NCBI RefSeq assembly: GCF_051401765.1
Contig: NC_135073.1
Span: 1,798,001 to 1,862,000 of the forward strand
Source of the DNA: Calliopsis andreniformis
Lineage: Eukaryota; Arthropoda; Insecta; Hymenoptera; Andrenidae
Direction: 5' to 3'
Length of the DNA stretch: 64,000 nucleotides
A model generated the notes under the pieces. The model saw only the letters and a list, made by a program, of their open reading frames with translations, was not told the DNA's origin and searched no databases. Numbering within the stretch: the stretch's first letter is position 1; the number at the start of each line of letters is the position of its first letter. The position numbers were made by a program, and so were the translations under genes. Of the stretch, positions 1 through 11,720 are shown piece after piece.

Positions 1-1402
1 GTAATATTACGAGCAATTAAGTATTTGTGTTTATTTCTTTAAGTAACTGTATCCTGGAACTCTGATAAGAAAAGTATGAACGTCAACTATTTTTATGAAA
101 CAATTAACTCACTATATGTAGATAGGTACTGTTATTTTTGAAAACTGTTTATGTTCTTTATGCACGCCTACTTATTCCTATGTAATATTAAGGGTCTTAC
201 TCACCAAATAAAGCAAAAAAGTTATTATTTATAGTGTAGTGTACAACTTTTTAATATATTAAATATTTGACTTTTAATCCTTTTTATTCTAAATAAATGC
301 AAGAGCAGAAAAAAATAAGTGGAACATATATATACCACTAACTACAAAAGGGTTAATAAACGTAACAATTTAATTTTTGGAGTACAAACTATTGCTCTTT
401 TTGAAACAGGATTGCCTTTCTTGAAAACATGTTTATAATTGTTATAATTCTTAAAAATTCATATGTTACACTATAAATAGTAATTTCTAGTTTATCAGTC
501 AACAAAAGTTTTTTACTTTGGGCTTCGCAGTTCTTGTCTGGTGTGGCAACCAGCATCCGATATTTTACCAGAATTTTGTAATATTTTTACCTGCTACTAT
601 AAAGTTGACAAATGAAATTGAAATTAATATTTATATCGTCTCAGAAAGATTACACTTTTCATTTAATCATTGCCTATGAAACAAATTATAAAACATTACT
701 TTTCTTTTTATACTCCCATCAAAATAAGTAACTTGTTCTCCTTGGGAGCTATCGTATTGTAGAAAAACAATGAGTTATTTTATCATTTCTTTCTTCATTC
801 TTATAGAAGATTTTATGCATATCTTCCATTTGTATACACGCTTGCGATTTTCATATAAAAAAATTGCTTACATTTTCAGGAATATTTTATACTTTCTGAT
901 GTAATTTGGCTATGTATATTCAGATTGGTGAAGAGTACGCTCTATTCCTAAGAAATCCCTATATAAAGGTGACTCCTCGATCTTAATATGACTTTTTTCC
1001 TTTGTTTGGTAAGTACTATCACGTAGTCTGAAAATTATGAATCTTTTCGTACCCTGTTGTATGCACTAATAATTAAAACAATCCTATAGAATAATAAAAT
1101 TTTGCTAAAAAGGCGGATATTACCACTGTAGTTTTTCATAATTAAAAATGTGCTATAGGTATATTTTTTATATTGAAAACACATTAATTCATGTATTTTT
1201 AAGTTTTAAATGTAATTTAATTTGCAGTAATCTTTGTTTTACCATTATATGCTATTTTCAAGTTTCTATAGCAAACTTTACGAAATCCAAGAACTTTTTC
1301 TAAACGAGACATGTTACTGTCTAACACGTATAAGCAGGAAATTCAATGTGTCCGATACTTTAAAGCGGCAAGTAAAAGTTCATTTTAGTAGGTACATTTA
1401 GG
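1..1402. other. AT-rich non-coding stretch
   Basis: Strongly AT-rich sequence with frequent stops in all six frames and many T-runs and A-runs. I see no open frame of useful length, no RNA gene and no paired inverted repeat. A TATATAAAGG word near 961 and a G|GTAAGT donor-like word near 1010 occur, but no open frame precedes the donor, so neither is called. Confidence 0.55.
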
Positions 1403-1542
1403 TCCAATGCACACGAGCAATATTTTGACGCACGATTTCGGTGCGATCAACTGTTTTTCTTTGTTTCTCTATTAGAAACATCGAAGACAGACATATGATC
1501 GCAATGAAATTGTGTGTCAAGATATCGCTTGTGTGTATCGGA
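1403..1542 (+). repeat. 140-bp hairpin: paired arms of 51 bp (small MITE or hairpin RNA source)
   Basis: The left arm (1403-1453) and the reverse complement of the right arm (1492-1542) can be aligned without gaps over 51 positions, with about 11 differences. They begin TCCAATGCACACGAGC and TCCGATACACACAAGC. Nearly all differences are transitions, so many would remain as G-U pairs if the DNA were transcribed. The loop is short (under 40 nt) and T-rich. No convincing target-site duplication is visible. The compact shape fits either a very short non-autonomous DNA transposon or a transcribed hairpin such as a microRNA precursor. No known insect microRNA sequence was recognised in either arm. 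The inverted repeat is seen directly; its class is inferred. Confidence 0.75.
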
Positions 1543-4500
1543 TTTTATAAATTATAAGAGAAATGTCCTTCGTTAAGACAAACTACTAGTAACTTTTAAA
1601 CTGTGATAGCACAGAAACTGTTATAAGGTAAAGGTCCCAATACTCAGACGCTTAAGATGTCAAATGTCTCCAGTAAGTGGACAACCGAAAAATATATATC
1701 TCGAGACTTGAATTGCATCCCAAAAACCGAATATTCTATTTTATAATATTTTTTGTTTTTATTAGTAGAACTGGCTTTTTAAACATTTAAATTTGAAATT
1801 AGCATTAGTGTCCAGGTACCGGGATATGGTTGGCTCTTGAGACATTTACCTTAAGAAATATTCAAATGTGCCATTTAAGAGATCTAAGTAAATTCAATTT
1901 TCCATGTTTTGGACAGCGTATTTCGATAAGAACGTTGCAAGTTAATTGCTTTATCGTTGAGAACGACGTCTGCAGTATGCTCGGAAATAAACTTGTATAA
2001 TGGTAAACCGAAGAACAAACATCACAGGTATCTCGATTCCCGGATACAACCGTGGGCGGTTTTGAAAACGATGCGCGTGAACGATCATTCCGAGGACTGA
2101 TCATCGCGTTAAATCCTGATTCGCCCGGAGGCACGGGGGAGTAATCAGAGCGGCGGAGCAGTTAAATAGCATCGCAACCGCGACCGAATTGTTAGCACGT
2201 GGAACATGCAAACGGCCACGTTGCTACGGGCCACGAAATCCGTTTGCAAGAGTCTGCGACCCCGGTATTACGCGCGTTTTCATGGACGATTCGCGCGCGC
2301 CCCAGCCAATCTGAAGTACAATTTATCTCCCTGTATTACTCTATCGTTGTGGCTGGTCCATTTTTACTTTTTCATCGATAATCAAATCTTTTGAACTTCT
2401 TTACAACGGCGTCAAACATATCCGTACTTGAATTTGTACTCTAATATTCGAAAATGTTTGAAATATAGTAAAGGGACTGGTTTGCATGTATTTTTTTCCT
2501 TAAGTCGTGATTATTCTTAAATCCTCAAACATGATGTCCGTTAACTCGACTTACAGTTTGAAAAACCTCCTGTGGAGTAGAATCAAACAGTGTCGAACGT
2601 TAAGATGAAATAGTAGTTCCAGTTGAGCGCAGGTCGACCTGCAGTTGCCAGTACTTGCATTATCGATATAGAGAACACATTTAAAAATACATGCCGCATC
2701 GTTTGTATCAGAGCAGTCATGTTCCGAGGCTGCGTTGATAACGATTTAACGGAGAGAAATTGAGAGGGGCCGATGAGGGATCGAGGGGAGAGACTGGTGA
2801 GCACGCCGAGCGGTTTGCACGCTTTGTAAACGATAGCCGGGCCAGCCAATCAATCGGCACCGTGGAATTGTAGCGCAACCGATTCTGATTAGATTTCCAA
2901 TTGTTGACGTTATTCGACGCTGGCTGGCTGGCCGACTTGGCCTATCGTGTCTGATTATTCTCGATTCGACCGTTTTCCGGCTGTAATTAAATCAGTAGCA
3001 CAGGCTTGTTTGGACTCCTCCTTGTATTATTGATTTTTGTGCACCTTCATTCCCGAAAATCTAACAAGGCAGAAAGTGTCAACCGAAAATTTGTAGACGC
3101 TTTGAATGGGCTTCATGAAATGTTACAGGTTTTCAACGGTCAGGACAATGAGTGGGAACATAGCTAGCGTGCACCATGAAGGGGGGAAAGGTGTAAAGCA
3201 ACCGGGGGTAGACAGATCTCAGCACTTATCGGTCTGCGAGATACCCATTAACGAAACTAAAAGCCTCCCCATATATCTCGTTCTTCTGCTTCTCACAACC
3301 TTCTATTCCCCCGATCCGCGCCTCTACTGCCCTCTCTGACCAACCCTCATTTCCCTTGGTGTCTCCATCCTTGAGGTAGACACATCACTGTTTGTCCAAG
3401 GCTTTTGTTTTACTTGCTGATATATATTGGCTCGCTTGCCGAGCGTTCGGGCCAGAAACAGAAGGGGTGGGAAGGATTTCTCCTCTTGAGCCGGTGCGGT
3501 GGTCGGGCTGCCGTGGATCTTCCTCGGTCGTTCTTCCATTCTGCAATCGCAAGCCCGTTTCGAGGATTTCGTGGATTTGTTCGCGTTGAATGCGATTCGA
3601 TTCTTCTCGAATCAGTACGTTACTTTATACAAGTTGACCGAACTTTCCAGTTAGTCGTGCCATTTTATGTACGCGGATTATGAAAAATAATTCTGTCTAG
3701 GTTTTTAAGACTTCATAATTGTTTTATATTTTTTATCAAGTGAAAGTGTTTCCCCATAACCTCCTAAATATTTTTAATCGCACAAATGTTTACATCCTCG
3801 CAGATCATTAGAAACATGGTCATGCTTTATTTGACCAATATTCAGCCTTTGAAAATTTCTGAAGCGCCTAAGCTTCGGCCCAAACTTACAAAATGAAAGC
3901 AAATATCGAAAACCAATAAACGATAAACTGCTAATTGAGAGTCGAGACGGCATCGGTCGGGTAGACGTGATGATGCCCGCCGTCCATCGATTCGAGTCTC
4001 GCCTAAAGCTGCCCTGTAATAATCGAACGTTCCGTATGGAAAACGTGCCCTTCGGAGCCATAAACGTGAAGACGCCCTTTTCGACACCTTCAGTTGTTTG
4101 TTGGACGTTTTAACAGCGAATACCTTACATATTTGTTCCTGAAATTTTTTGACGCTTTTAACATTAACGATTTTCAGTTTGATCGTAAAGTTTTTACTTT
4201 CAATTTATAAAGCAAGAGAAGGTTGTACAATTTTTCAGAGTTTCATAAGATAAGACATCTATCGATCATAAAATGTGAATTTATATTATCTATATGATAG
4301 TAATTCGTTATTTTTCTAAAACCTAAAAATATGTTACGAGCCCCTTGATACTGTATATTCAAATTGATTCGAGACGAGTTGTAAAGTTTACAAAAAAGCT
4401 ACGTTACTATTATTCATCGATGATTTAACCCTTATGCTGCGATATTCGACTAACAATAAGTATAGTTAAACATCGCGTCGTTACTAATTTGAAGGGTCAA

Positions 4501-5394
4501 TGGAAAAAAGTCGTAATAGTTAATTTTAACGAATTTTGAGTTAAAAATTTTTTCTTATGCTTCTGTATGTACTTCTTATTACTGGAAATTACAATTTTTT
4601 CTGAGTTTTACGGTTACAAAAAATTTAGTTATCCAACAAAAAAATTAGGAATGTCAAAAAAAAAAAACAATTCAAGGAAGGGAAATGTTTTGGATCTCGC
4701 TGATAGTTCGAAGACTTATATGTTTTAAACATATTCTCTGAAAAAATTGCCTAAAAATTCAACTACGAACTTCCAAAGATGACGTCTGAACCAAAAGCTA
4801 AGAAAGGAAAGTAAGTACCAAGCCGACAGTCGAGACGATGATACTACGTTTCCAAAGAAAGTTCAAAAACCCAAAATGAAAAAATGATATAAGAGAAGGT
4901 AATAATAAAAACACTTCTTTTCTGACATTTCCCTTTTTTGTATACAATATTATTGCAATAGTTTTCATTTTTTAAAGTTTATTCTGTTATACGTTACTTA
5001 AAATTATGAGTAACAGTTGAAATTGATGGAAAATAAAATGACGTTTTATTTTGGTATGAGAAAATATGAAGTTGTGATATATTGAAAACTAAATTCTCGT
5101 TTTCTGAGTAGTGTTAAAGTTTGATATTTCTCCTTTTTCCCATGGACCTTCTCATATGTGAAATGCAAAAAAAATTAAAGACAAGACTTTCTCCTGTAAA
5201 ATTGATATTTGTTAGGAATCGTTAAAAACTTTAAGTACACAGTGTTAGAATTAATTGTTACAGCTTCTTAAATTTTCGCTTTCGACATAAGTTTATTCTC
5301 TAATTTTGAGATTTTCTAGGTATTCGTTCAATCGTTGTTTCTATTTCTCGATTACGCTATTATGGAATCAAAGAAAAAATCAAGAGAAACAACG
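1543..5394. other. Non-coding mosaic
   Basis: Between about 2090 and 3600 the sequence is GC-richer, with many CpG words. Elsewhere it is AT-rich, including an A12 run near 4660. Open frames of 60-95 codons at 1862-4087 overlap each other on opposite strands, start at arbitrary points and show no family motif, so they are treated as chance. A TTAACCCTTATGCTGCG word at about 4426 resembles the end of a TTAA-type transposon, but no matching opposite end was found. At 4780 an 11-codon open frame beginning MTSEPKAKK runs to a stop at a GGAAA|GTAAGT donor-like site; too little remains to call an exon. Confidence 0.5.
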
Positions 5395-5720
5395 CGTTTA
5401 ATGTTGCAGGCACTTCGTAACACAAGAACGAGCATGTAAGCGCCAGATTTAGAGAGGCAGCCACGAAATTAAGAGGCGCAGCCACACGCCACGGCGCAAT
5501 CTGTCTGGCGGGTAAGCCGCGACAAATTTTTCATACGTACTCGCCCGTAAGTTATATTTATGACTCGTCCTTAAGGGGAAACGCGTGGCCGCCGTCAGAC
5601 GCTAATGAGCGCTAGGAAACATCGTGACGCTGGTCGACGTCGCGTCGTCGCGATGACGAATGTTTCCAGAGATCTGGTGTCGAGAGTCCAGCAGGAAGAT
5701 ATATTTGAGGGAGAGCAGTA
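5395..5720. other. CpG-rich block, possibly regulatory
   Basis: About 300 bp of markedly GC- and CpG-rich sequence between AT-rich flanks, containing words such as GTCGACGTCGCGTCGTCGCG near 5633. No frame is open through it and no splice sites frame an exon. A cis-regulatory block or an untranslated exon are both possible; the sequence alone does not decide. Confidence 0.25.
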
Positions 5721-8700
5721 AATGCAACCGGACAGAAGAATTCTCTAAATAAGCCAACAAATATTCTTTTTCTGAATTAGTGTCTCTCTTTCTACAAGGA
5801 ATAATTTATTTATTTCCTTAAACAATAACAAGATATAGCTAGTTACAAAATCTTGTGAAATATTAAGTTTAACAAAATTTGATATTTTTTTTATTACTCC
5901 ATTTGAAGTAACGTGGAAATGTAAAGTAGTTCAGTTTATTCAACATTAGTGTGATTTGCAGTTTTCATGCGTTACTTAGGCATTTATATGATGACTACAC
6001 AAATAGAGAAGGCACTTCTATAGAAATATAGAAGACACTAATATTGGCGAGAATCCGTGAGTGGAGAGGCATTCTCTGTAAGAGACAATACGATCCAGCG
6101 AGCCGATTATCAGATTCATCGCGTTTTACAGGCTCAATGCGTGGATCAGTCGGCTGGTCGAGAGCATGTGCCTTCGCGATACTTTATCTACGGACATGAA
6201 GAGGTACTTGAGAATCGCTTTCAAAGTAATTGAAATGGCACTCGAGCCGAGTTGGTGGCGCGATATGAATGAGAGACTCTTTCGAGAGCGTCCCTATCTA
6301 GCTTGTTCATCGGTAGTAATACGTTGACGTTTTTCATGCTGACACGTGCCATCATTTCCGAAAATTCCATTTCGTGAATATTCTCGTGAACTTAAACTGT
6401 CGTGAACTGGAATCAAAGTGTTGCAACTGCTACGATAGCAACAAACTCACAGCCTGAATAAAATGTTAAAATATTTCGTTGATTCGCCGATAGCATATAA
6501 ATATTTAAGATGCGTTCAAATATGCTTAAATAGAATCGAGAACAGGAATGGACAAATCGACTGAGGGACATGGAAACCAAATAGCTTCACGGATGAATCG
6601 TAGAAAACTGTCAGCGGGGAACAGCCTGATTTTATCGGCAAAGCTTTCCTGGTCTGTCCTCGCGCATTTTTCCAGCGCCAAGGGACCAGTGTATCGGGAC
6701 TGGTCATAAAAGATGCAAGGTCCGATGTTCGGTAACGAGGTTTCCGGCAAAGATACAGCAGGGAATCGAGACTGAAATCGAAGGAAGAGCGATCATCGAC
6801 TTGTCTATTACAAACCTACTCAAAATTATGTCCATTAAATGTCGGTGCCCGCTGTAGCGCTGTCAATAATTCAACATTTAAATGCACAATCTTTTTTATC
6901 GACTAGTCCACATATTTTTTACTACATTTTGAAAGTATTTCATAATTGCACTTTTCTCTCTCTTTTGACTGAACTTTTCGTTTATTGGAAATACTCGATG
7001 CTTATCAAATGATAGGAGGTAAGGGGAATCCGAAAGACGTTTGTGGTTCTCGCCTAAATTTATAAGAATTGCCAGTAGACCGTCGTGTTTCAAATAAATT
7101 GCACACTAGTGCCAAATTGCGTTGGATGCGAGAGGGAAGGAAAGTGAGGTAGATGGAGGAGAGCTGACAATTCGACAATACACAGGGTACGCATATATTT
7201 CGGATGGCGGGAAGGGGTGAAGCGCAGGAAGAACGCAAACACGTAACCAGGCTACAGAGGGTGAACGCTGGTGAGAGCGTAACCGGCCTGATAACATCTC
7301 TAATCACGACGAGGTCGGCCCAATCAGCTCTAATCCTGGCCTCTGTATCCATCCAGGAAGGCTGTATAGTCGACGGGTTCCGGGAAACCGTCGCTTGCCC
7401 CCGCAGCCACCCTCAGGGAAACTTGTGAGCCGTATAGAACATCGCATACAATTCGTGGCTATAGAGGCTGCAACGAGGGATGCAGCTGCACCGACGGCAT
7501 CATACACTGCCACGCCAACGCTGATACTGTCGCTCGAAATTACACGTATTGATGTATACAGATTGCGAACGGTTACACGGCCGACGGTTTCTGTTCCGTT
7601 TATGTTTCGGGCGTGTTGGACCGATCGAAACCGGTTATCTGGTTCCTCTGAAGCCCCGCGTGTTGTTTCACCCCGCTGAATCCGAGCTCGTGTTGCTTTT
7701 CTTTTTCCCGAAGCTTGCGAATCGATTACGCGACGACATCTGCGAATCCGACGCGACGGAATCCACCATCTACGTACTTTGACACTGCGTTGCCTTCGAT
7801 GCCTATCACGCGCTTACCTTTCAAACTAATTATTTAACATTCTTTCATTTAAGACCATGCAAATTTCACATCTTTAAATATCTTATTTTGAATGGCAGCA
7901 AAAAGATTATAGCTCTTCAACAGAAAATTCACCGAACGCCATCTCTTTCGGTTGAGATGTAACCTTTATCGACAACGTTCTTAACGCAAATATTTCCTTG
8001 TCTGGGTGTCCTCTTTGGACATGGGTTTTCGTACCGAATACTAGCGATTCAAAAGTTCCATTGACAACTATGCAAACTGCCCATTTTCGTTTCCGTGTTT
8101 GTTAGCTTATGTGTGAATTGATTTGTTAAGGCTAGAGGGTAGCAAAGAACCGGCTTAGACTCTTGAAAGACTCGAAAACTGCCGCCCTATCCCTTGGAGG
8201 AACGAAAGACTATCCCTTCCACGGACAGACGATCGTGGACTCGAACATGTGGGCTAGCAATCATCATCAACATTCTGCGCGATATCCGTGCAGTCCCTTT
8301 TTGCTCTCATCAAGTCCTGCCACTACGATCAATTGCTTTGTATGAGAATTAGGACCGTTGTTCTTGATGTATTGCCACTAGAGGGGTTGAAACATCTGGA
8401 AAGAAGAGATCCTCGTTTACCCTTTCCGAATAATTTGGGGATACCGAAACCTGAACCAATGGTTTTCTTTCCGAGGGAGGTTTCCTATGACTTACCGGTC
8501 ATTCGGCGTTACCTACCATTTGTATCTCAGAGTATTGATCACATTTCTGTAAAACCTTTATTGTGAATTATTGACTATTAAGGCTGAAATGAAAACTGAG
8601 AAAAGTGAAACGGCAATAGCTGCGTCAGCACAAAGAGAAAACTTTTCAGTAATTTTTCGATATTAAAGTTTTTAACTAAGAAAGGTCGAACGAATTTCAC

Positions 8701-11056
8701 TTGGAAAGCATTTTATTCGCCAAGTTTATCGTTATTGTTTGCCTGAAAAGACCATCTGGCAATTCCCTGACACCCATCGATACTTCGTGAAAAGTACCCT
8801 GTCCAAACCTAATGACGTATAACACGTCCTCTGTCCACTACTGTCCTTTCTCTTTGCTTGACCAGTAGAATCAAGCGTTCGCTTCGCTAACGCTAGATCA
8901 CCGCCAGGACCCCTAGACGCGTTCACCCCCTACCGTAGTAGTGCAATTACCGTTATTACTGAAATTTAGAACAGAACAAACGTCATCTGGACGATCGTAT
9001 CGGCAGACTCATGCTTTGTACATTAAACTTTCTAAAAATAACATTCAGACTTTTCAGACTGTGATTATCGCACAAGTAAATTTTGTATTTAAATTCTTGT
9101 GAATTTCGTTGAATCAAGGTCGTCTGTTTTCTACAAACACGCGTTTAAGATGCAACCGTTATTGATGATTAAGTTGATACCGTTATTCGATCTACACGTT
9201 TGTCACGTATCTAGAAGAGATTCGATATTTGCGATACTTATCGTAGTCAGTCGTGTAATGAATATTGTATACAAGGTTTGGAGAATTATAGGCATATTAA
9301 GCAACACATGACGATAATTCTAATGATAAAATTCTATTGATCTCCGACTAGCAGATTCTTCTTTAAACAGAACCGAAACAAGTTTCATCAAATTAGTCGT
9401 GTATGCATAATTAAACGGGTGCACTGCGTTTAATGATAAAAGACTTCGTGAGATAAACTTTGAAACAACAATGACTTCTCTTAGAAACGAATAAAACGCA
9501 TAAGAGGCATCCTATGACGCAAGACAGATTAAATACAGTTGAAAGGAACAGTCTTATGATTTTCTTGTCCTCGACAAGTTAAATCGTGTGACTCTAATGC
9601 TATTAAAATCAATGATAGTACTTTTAGGTTGAGTTCGTGGGAGTTTCAACATGCGATGTAGTTTTCGCGGAATGAAACGGCAAGATGAGAGCGGAAACCG
9701 ACACGGCCATGTGTTTTTAATAATTGATAATCTCTACAGGAGTTTTCGAGAACTTGCGGCTCCCAGAACTGTTGCATAAACGTGCCGTTCTCCTTTCCTC
9801 GACATATGTTTACTCAGAACTTCGTTTGTTATCGACCTTCAATTTTTAACTTTATAATTATTAAGAAAATTAAAAATCAATATATAATTCTATACATCAT
9901 CTTTTTCCCTTTTTTTATATTTTCTTTTCTCCTTGAGTACAAAACATGAGAATTTGTTAAATAAGTGAAGTAAATTAATAATAAAATAGTAAAGTAAGCG
10001 CAAGTGTTTTACTTGACAGTAAAACGGATTTTGGATTCGAAATTGTAAGCTTTTTTAGAGATAGTTGCCTATAGATAATTGACTTTACATACAGAGCATC
10101 AAAAAAGTTAGAACTAGCTCCGTGGAAAATGGCGAGCGTTAATTCCTTTTCCAAGCTTCCTGCATGAAATGAGATTTCTGTTAGTCGGCCAACAAACGAG
10201 TGAACTACGTGTGCAGAGATTTATACGCGTTCGCGAACATAGGATGGATTTAGGATGTTAAGAAAACTTCTCCGCAGCTATTAGCCTCACTCTTGCAAAA
10301 CCTCTACAACACGATTTATACATTTTCAGGGAAGACAAAGAAAACAATGTCTGGTGTCACATTCTGGATCACAAAATTCACTTCAGCATTGCAACATATG
10401 CATCAGCTAGTCTACTTTATAACAGTAAATCAACGTTTCATGAAAACATTCGCAAGTAATTGCCTCATACCTTTCAATGATTATGAACCCCTTTAAACGT
10501 CTCGTAATTACAGTGTTTCAGTTTTCACTAGAACAAGAGTACCATGCTTCCTTCGTTCCATTTACACGTACAGCGAAACAAGCAACCAAACATGTTAGCA
10601 ACGATACGTGAAACTAATTCTAGGCTTTTACTGTAGCCTTTCTTTGTGCGCAGATCGCAGCAACGTTCTCCAACAACGGAGATAGACACATAGTCTCCAT
10701 GCAACAGTACGCAGATCCAAGCGAGGAGTCGCATACCAGGATTTCAGGCCACTTTGCGTTTTTTTGCACACACACCTTTCGTCCCTGCGGGGACAACGGC
10801 CTGCAGAAGGGACGCTAGTGTGAGGAATCGATGAACGCGATCGAGAGGTAGCTGCGAAAGGTAAAACAAAATCGCAGACAATTCTTCGGTGTGTTGCGTC
10901 CCTCCATGCCCCTCTTCTGCTTTATTTCTGTCCAGGTTTCTTTCTTCCCTGCTCTCTTCGTGGGCTCCACGGTGATGAAGGTGGATAAGCTGTGGGAGGA
11001 AACGGGTGTATCCTTTCCTTTTCCGTTTTATATGTACGTGTAGTACCGACTTTATA
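5721..11056. other. Non-coding mosaic without a supported gene
   Basis: AT-rich DNA with GC-richer blocks, notably 7190-7780 and 10740-11050. Open frames of 60-117 codons in those blocks (for example 7204-7428, 7395-7679 and 10744-11097 on the minus strand) overlap in several frames and have compositions typical of CpG-rich chance frames rich in Arg and Ser. No domain was recognised. A TACAGAGCATC word at 10090 resembles a TA-flanked element end but has no partner nearby. Confidence 0.5.
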
Positions 11057-11115
11057 CAGGGTGTTTCTTGATACCTAGGAACTACCGAAGGGGCCACTAC
11101 TAACCACTGGCATCA
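11057..11115 (+). mobile_element. Orphan TA-CAGGGTG transposon end (fragment)
   Basis: At 11055 the sequence reads TA followed by CAGGGTGTTTCTTGATACC. The TA plus CAGGGTG start is the same kind of terminus seen in the paired elements at 15409 and 40847 in this window. No reverse-complement partner ending CACCCTG-TA lies within several hundred bases on either side, so this would be a truncated copy, or chance similarity. The right-hand limit given is arbitrary. Confidence 0.25.
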
Positions 11116-11249
11116 GATGTTGCAAACAGTGAGTAGAACGCAAAACTTTGACTAAGACGACATTCAGTCAAATTTCCTTAAGAAGTCATATTAAATGTAA
11201 CAGTCGTTAAATACAAAACAAATAATCGTCCCTATATATGTGACCAGTA

Positions 11250-11293
11250 CTGTAGGTACGCATGCATATATATGTATGTTTCTGTACCTACAG
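11250..11293 (+). repeat. 44-nt hairpin with 10-bp perfect stem
   Basis: CTGTAGGTAC (11250-11259) is the exact reverse complement of GTACCTACAG (11284-11293). Inside it, GCATGCAT (11260-11267) can pair with ATGTATGT (11272-11279) if G-U pairs are allowed, leaving a 4-nt loop and a 4-nt bulge on the right side. The right arm ends in CAG and would overlap a possible splice acceptor. It may simply be chance in a sequence rich in alternating purine and pyrimidine. Confidence 0.5.
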
Positions 11294-11645
11294 ACCGCCT
11301 ATCCCTCGGTTCCCTCCCCCGAAGCAGCTCTTGGCGTTGCTCTGCAGACCCCGACTGCCTTCGTTGGCTCCTAATTAAACATCCAGCTCGCTCGAATACC
11401 CGAGTCGACTTGGCCGTCGATGTTCCGATATTAGTCCCCCCCTCCCCCTTTCTTCCCCTGCGCTACTCACCCTCTTTTTACCAAGAGCTCAGTCCCCGCA
11501 CCCTTCCCCACCCTTCTTGTAGAAATCCTCAGCTTCCTTCGTGCGCACAGAGTAAGCAACGCTTTCTGTGCCTTATAAATAGATTTCGGGAAAAAACGAG
11601 AGACGAGATCGATAACTCGGGCCGAAAGATATCGTATGCTAAGGT
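11272..11645 (+). other. Weak exon candidate: GC-rich open frame ending at a splice donor
   Basis: An ATG-started open frame runs from 11272 and stays open past an in-frame AAG|GTGAGG donor-like site at 11645. The encoded stretch is rich in Ser, Pro, Arg and Leu and resembles no protein family I recognise. It lies in a C-rich block (runs of CCCCC near 11440), and the minus strand is also open over part of it, which argues for composition rather than selection. If it is transcribed, a 5' untranslated exon ending at the donor is as likely as coding sequence. Listed only because frame and donor agree. Confidence 0.12.
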
Positions 11646-11677
11646 GAGGGGTGTACCTAATACAAAGTATCATGTTA

Positions 11678-11720
11678 TATTAACCGTGGTATTTGACTAG
11701 TATTAACCGTGGTTTTGACT
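11678..11720 (+). repeat. Short tandem duplication (about 21-bp unit)
   Basis: TATTAACCGTGGTATTTGACT (11678-11698) is followed two bases later by TATTAACCGTGGTTTTGACT (11701-11720), differing only by a one-base gap and a substitution. It is a recent local duplication, with no further copies seen. Confidence 0.75.

Noticed and set aside
4426..5130. TTAACCCTTATGCTGCG as the left end of a piggyBac-type element
   Set aside because: No matching right end with TTAA was found within about 1 kb downstream.
10744..11097. 117-codon minus-strand frame starting MAPSVVPRYQETPC
   Set aside because: Its beginning lies inside the CAGGGTG-type orphan transposon end, and the rest has no family likeness or splice support.
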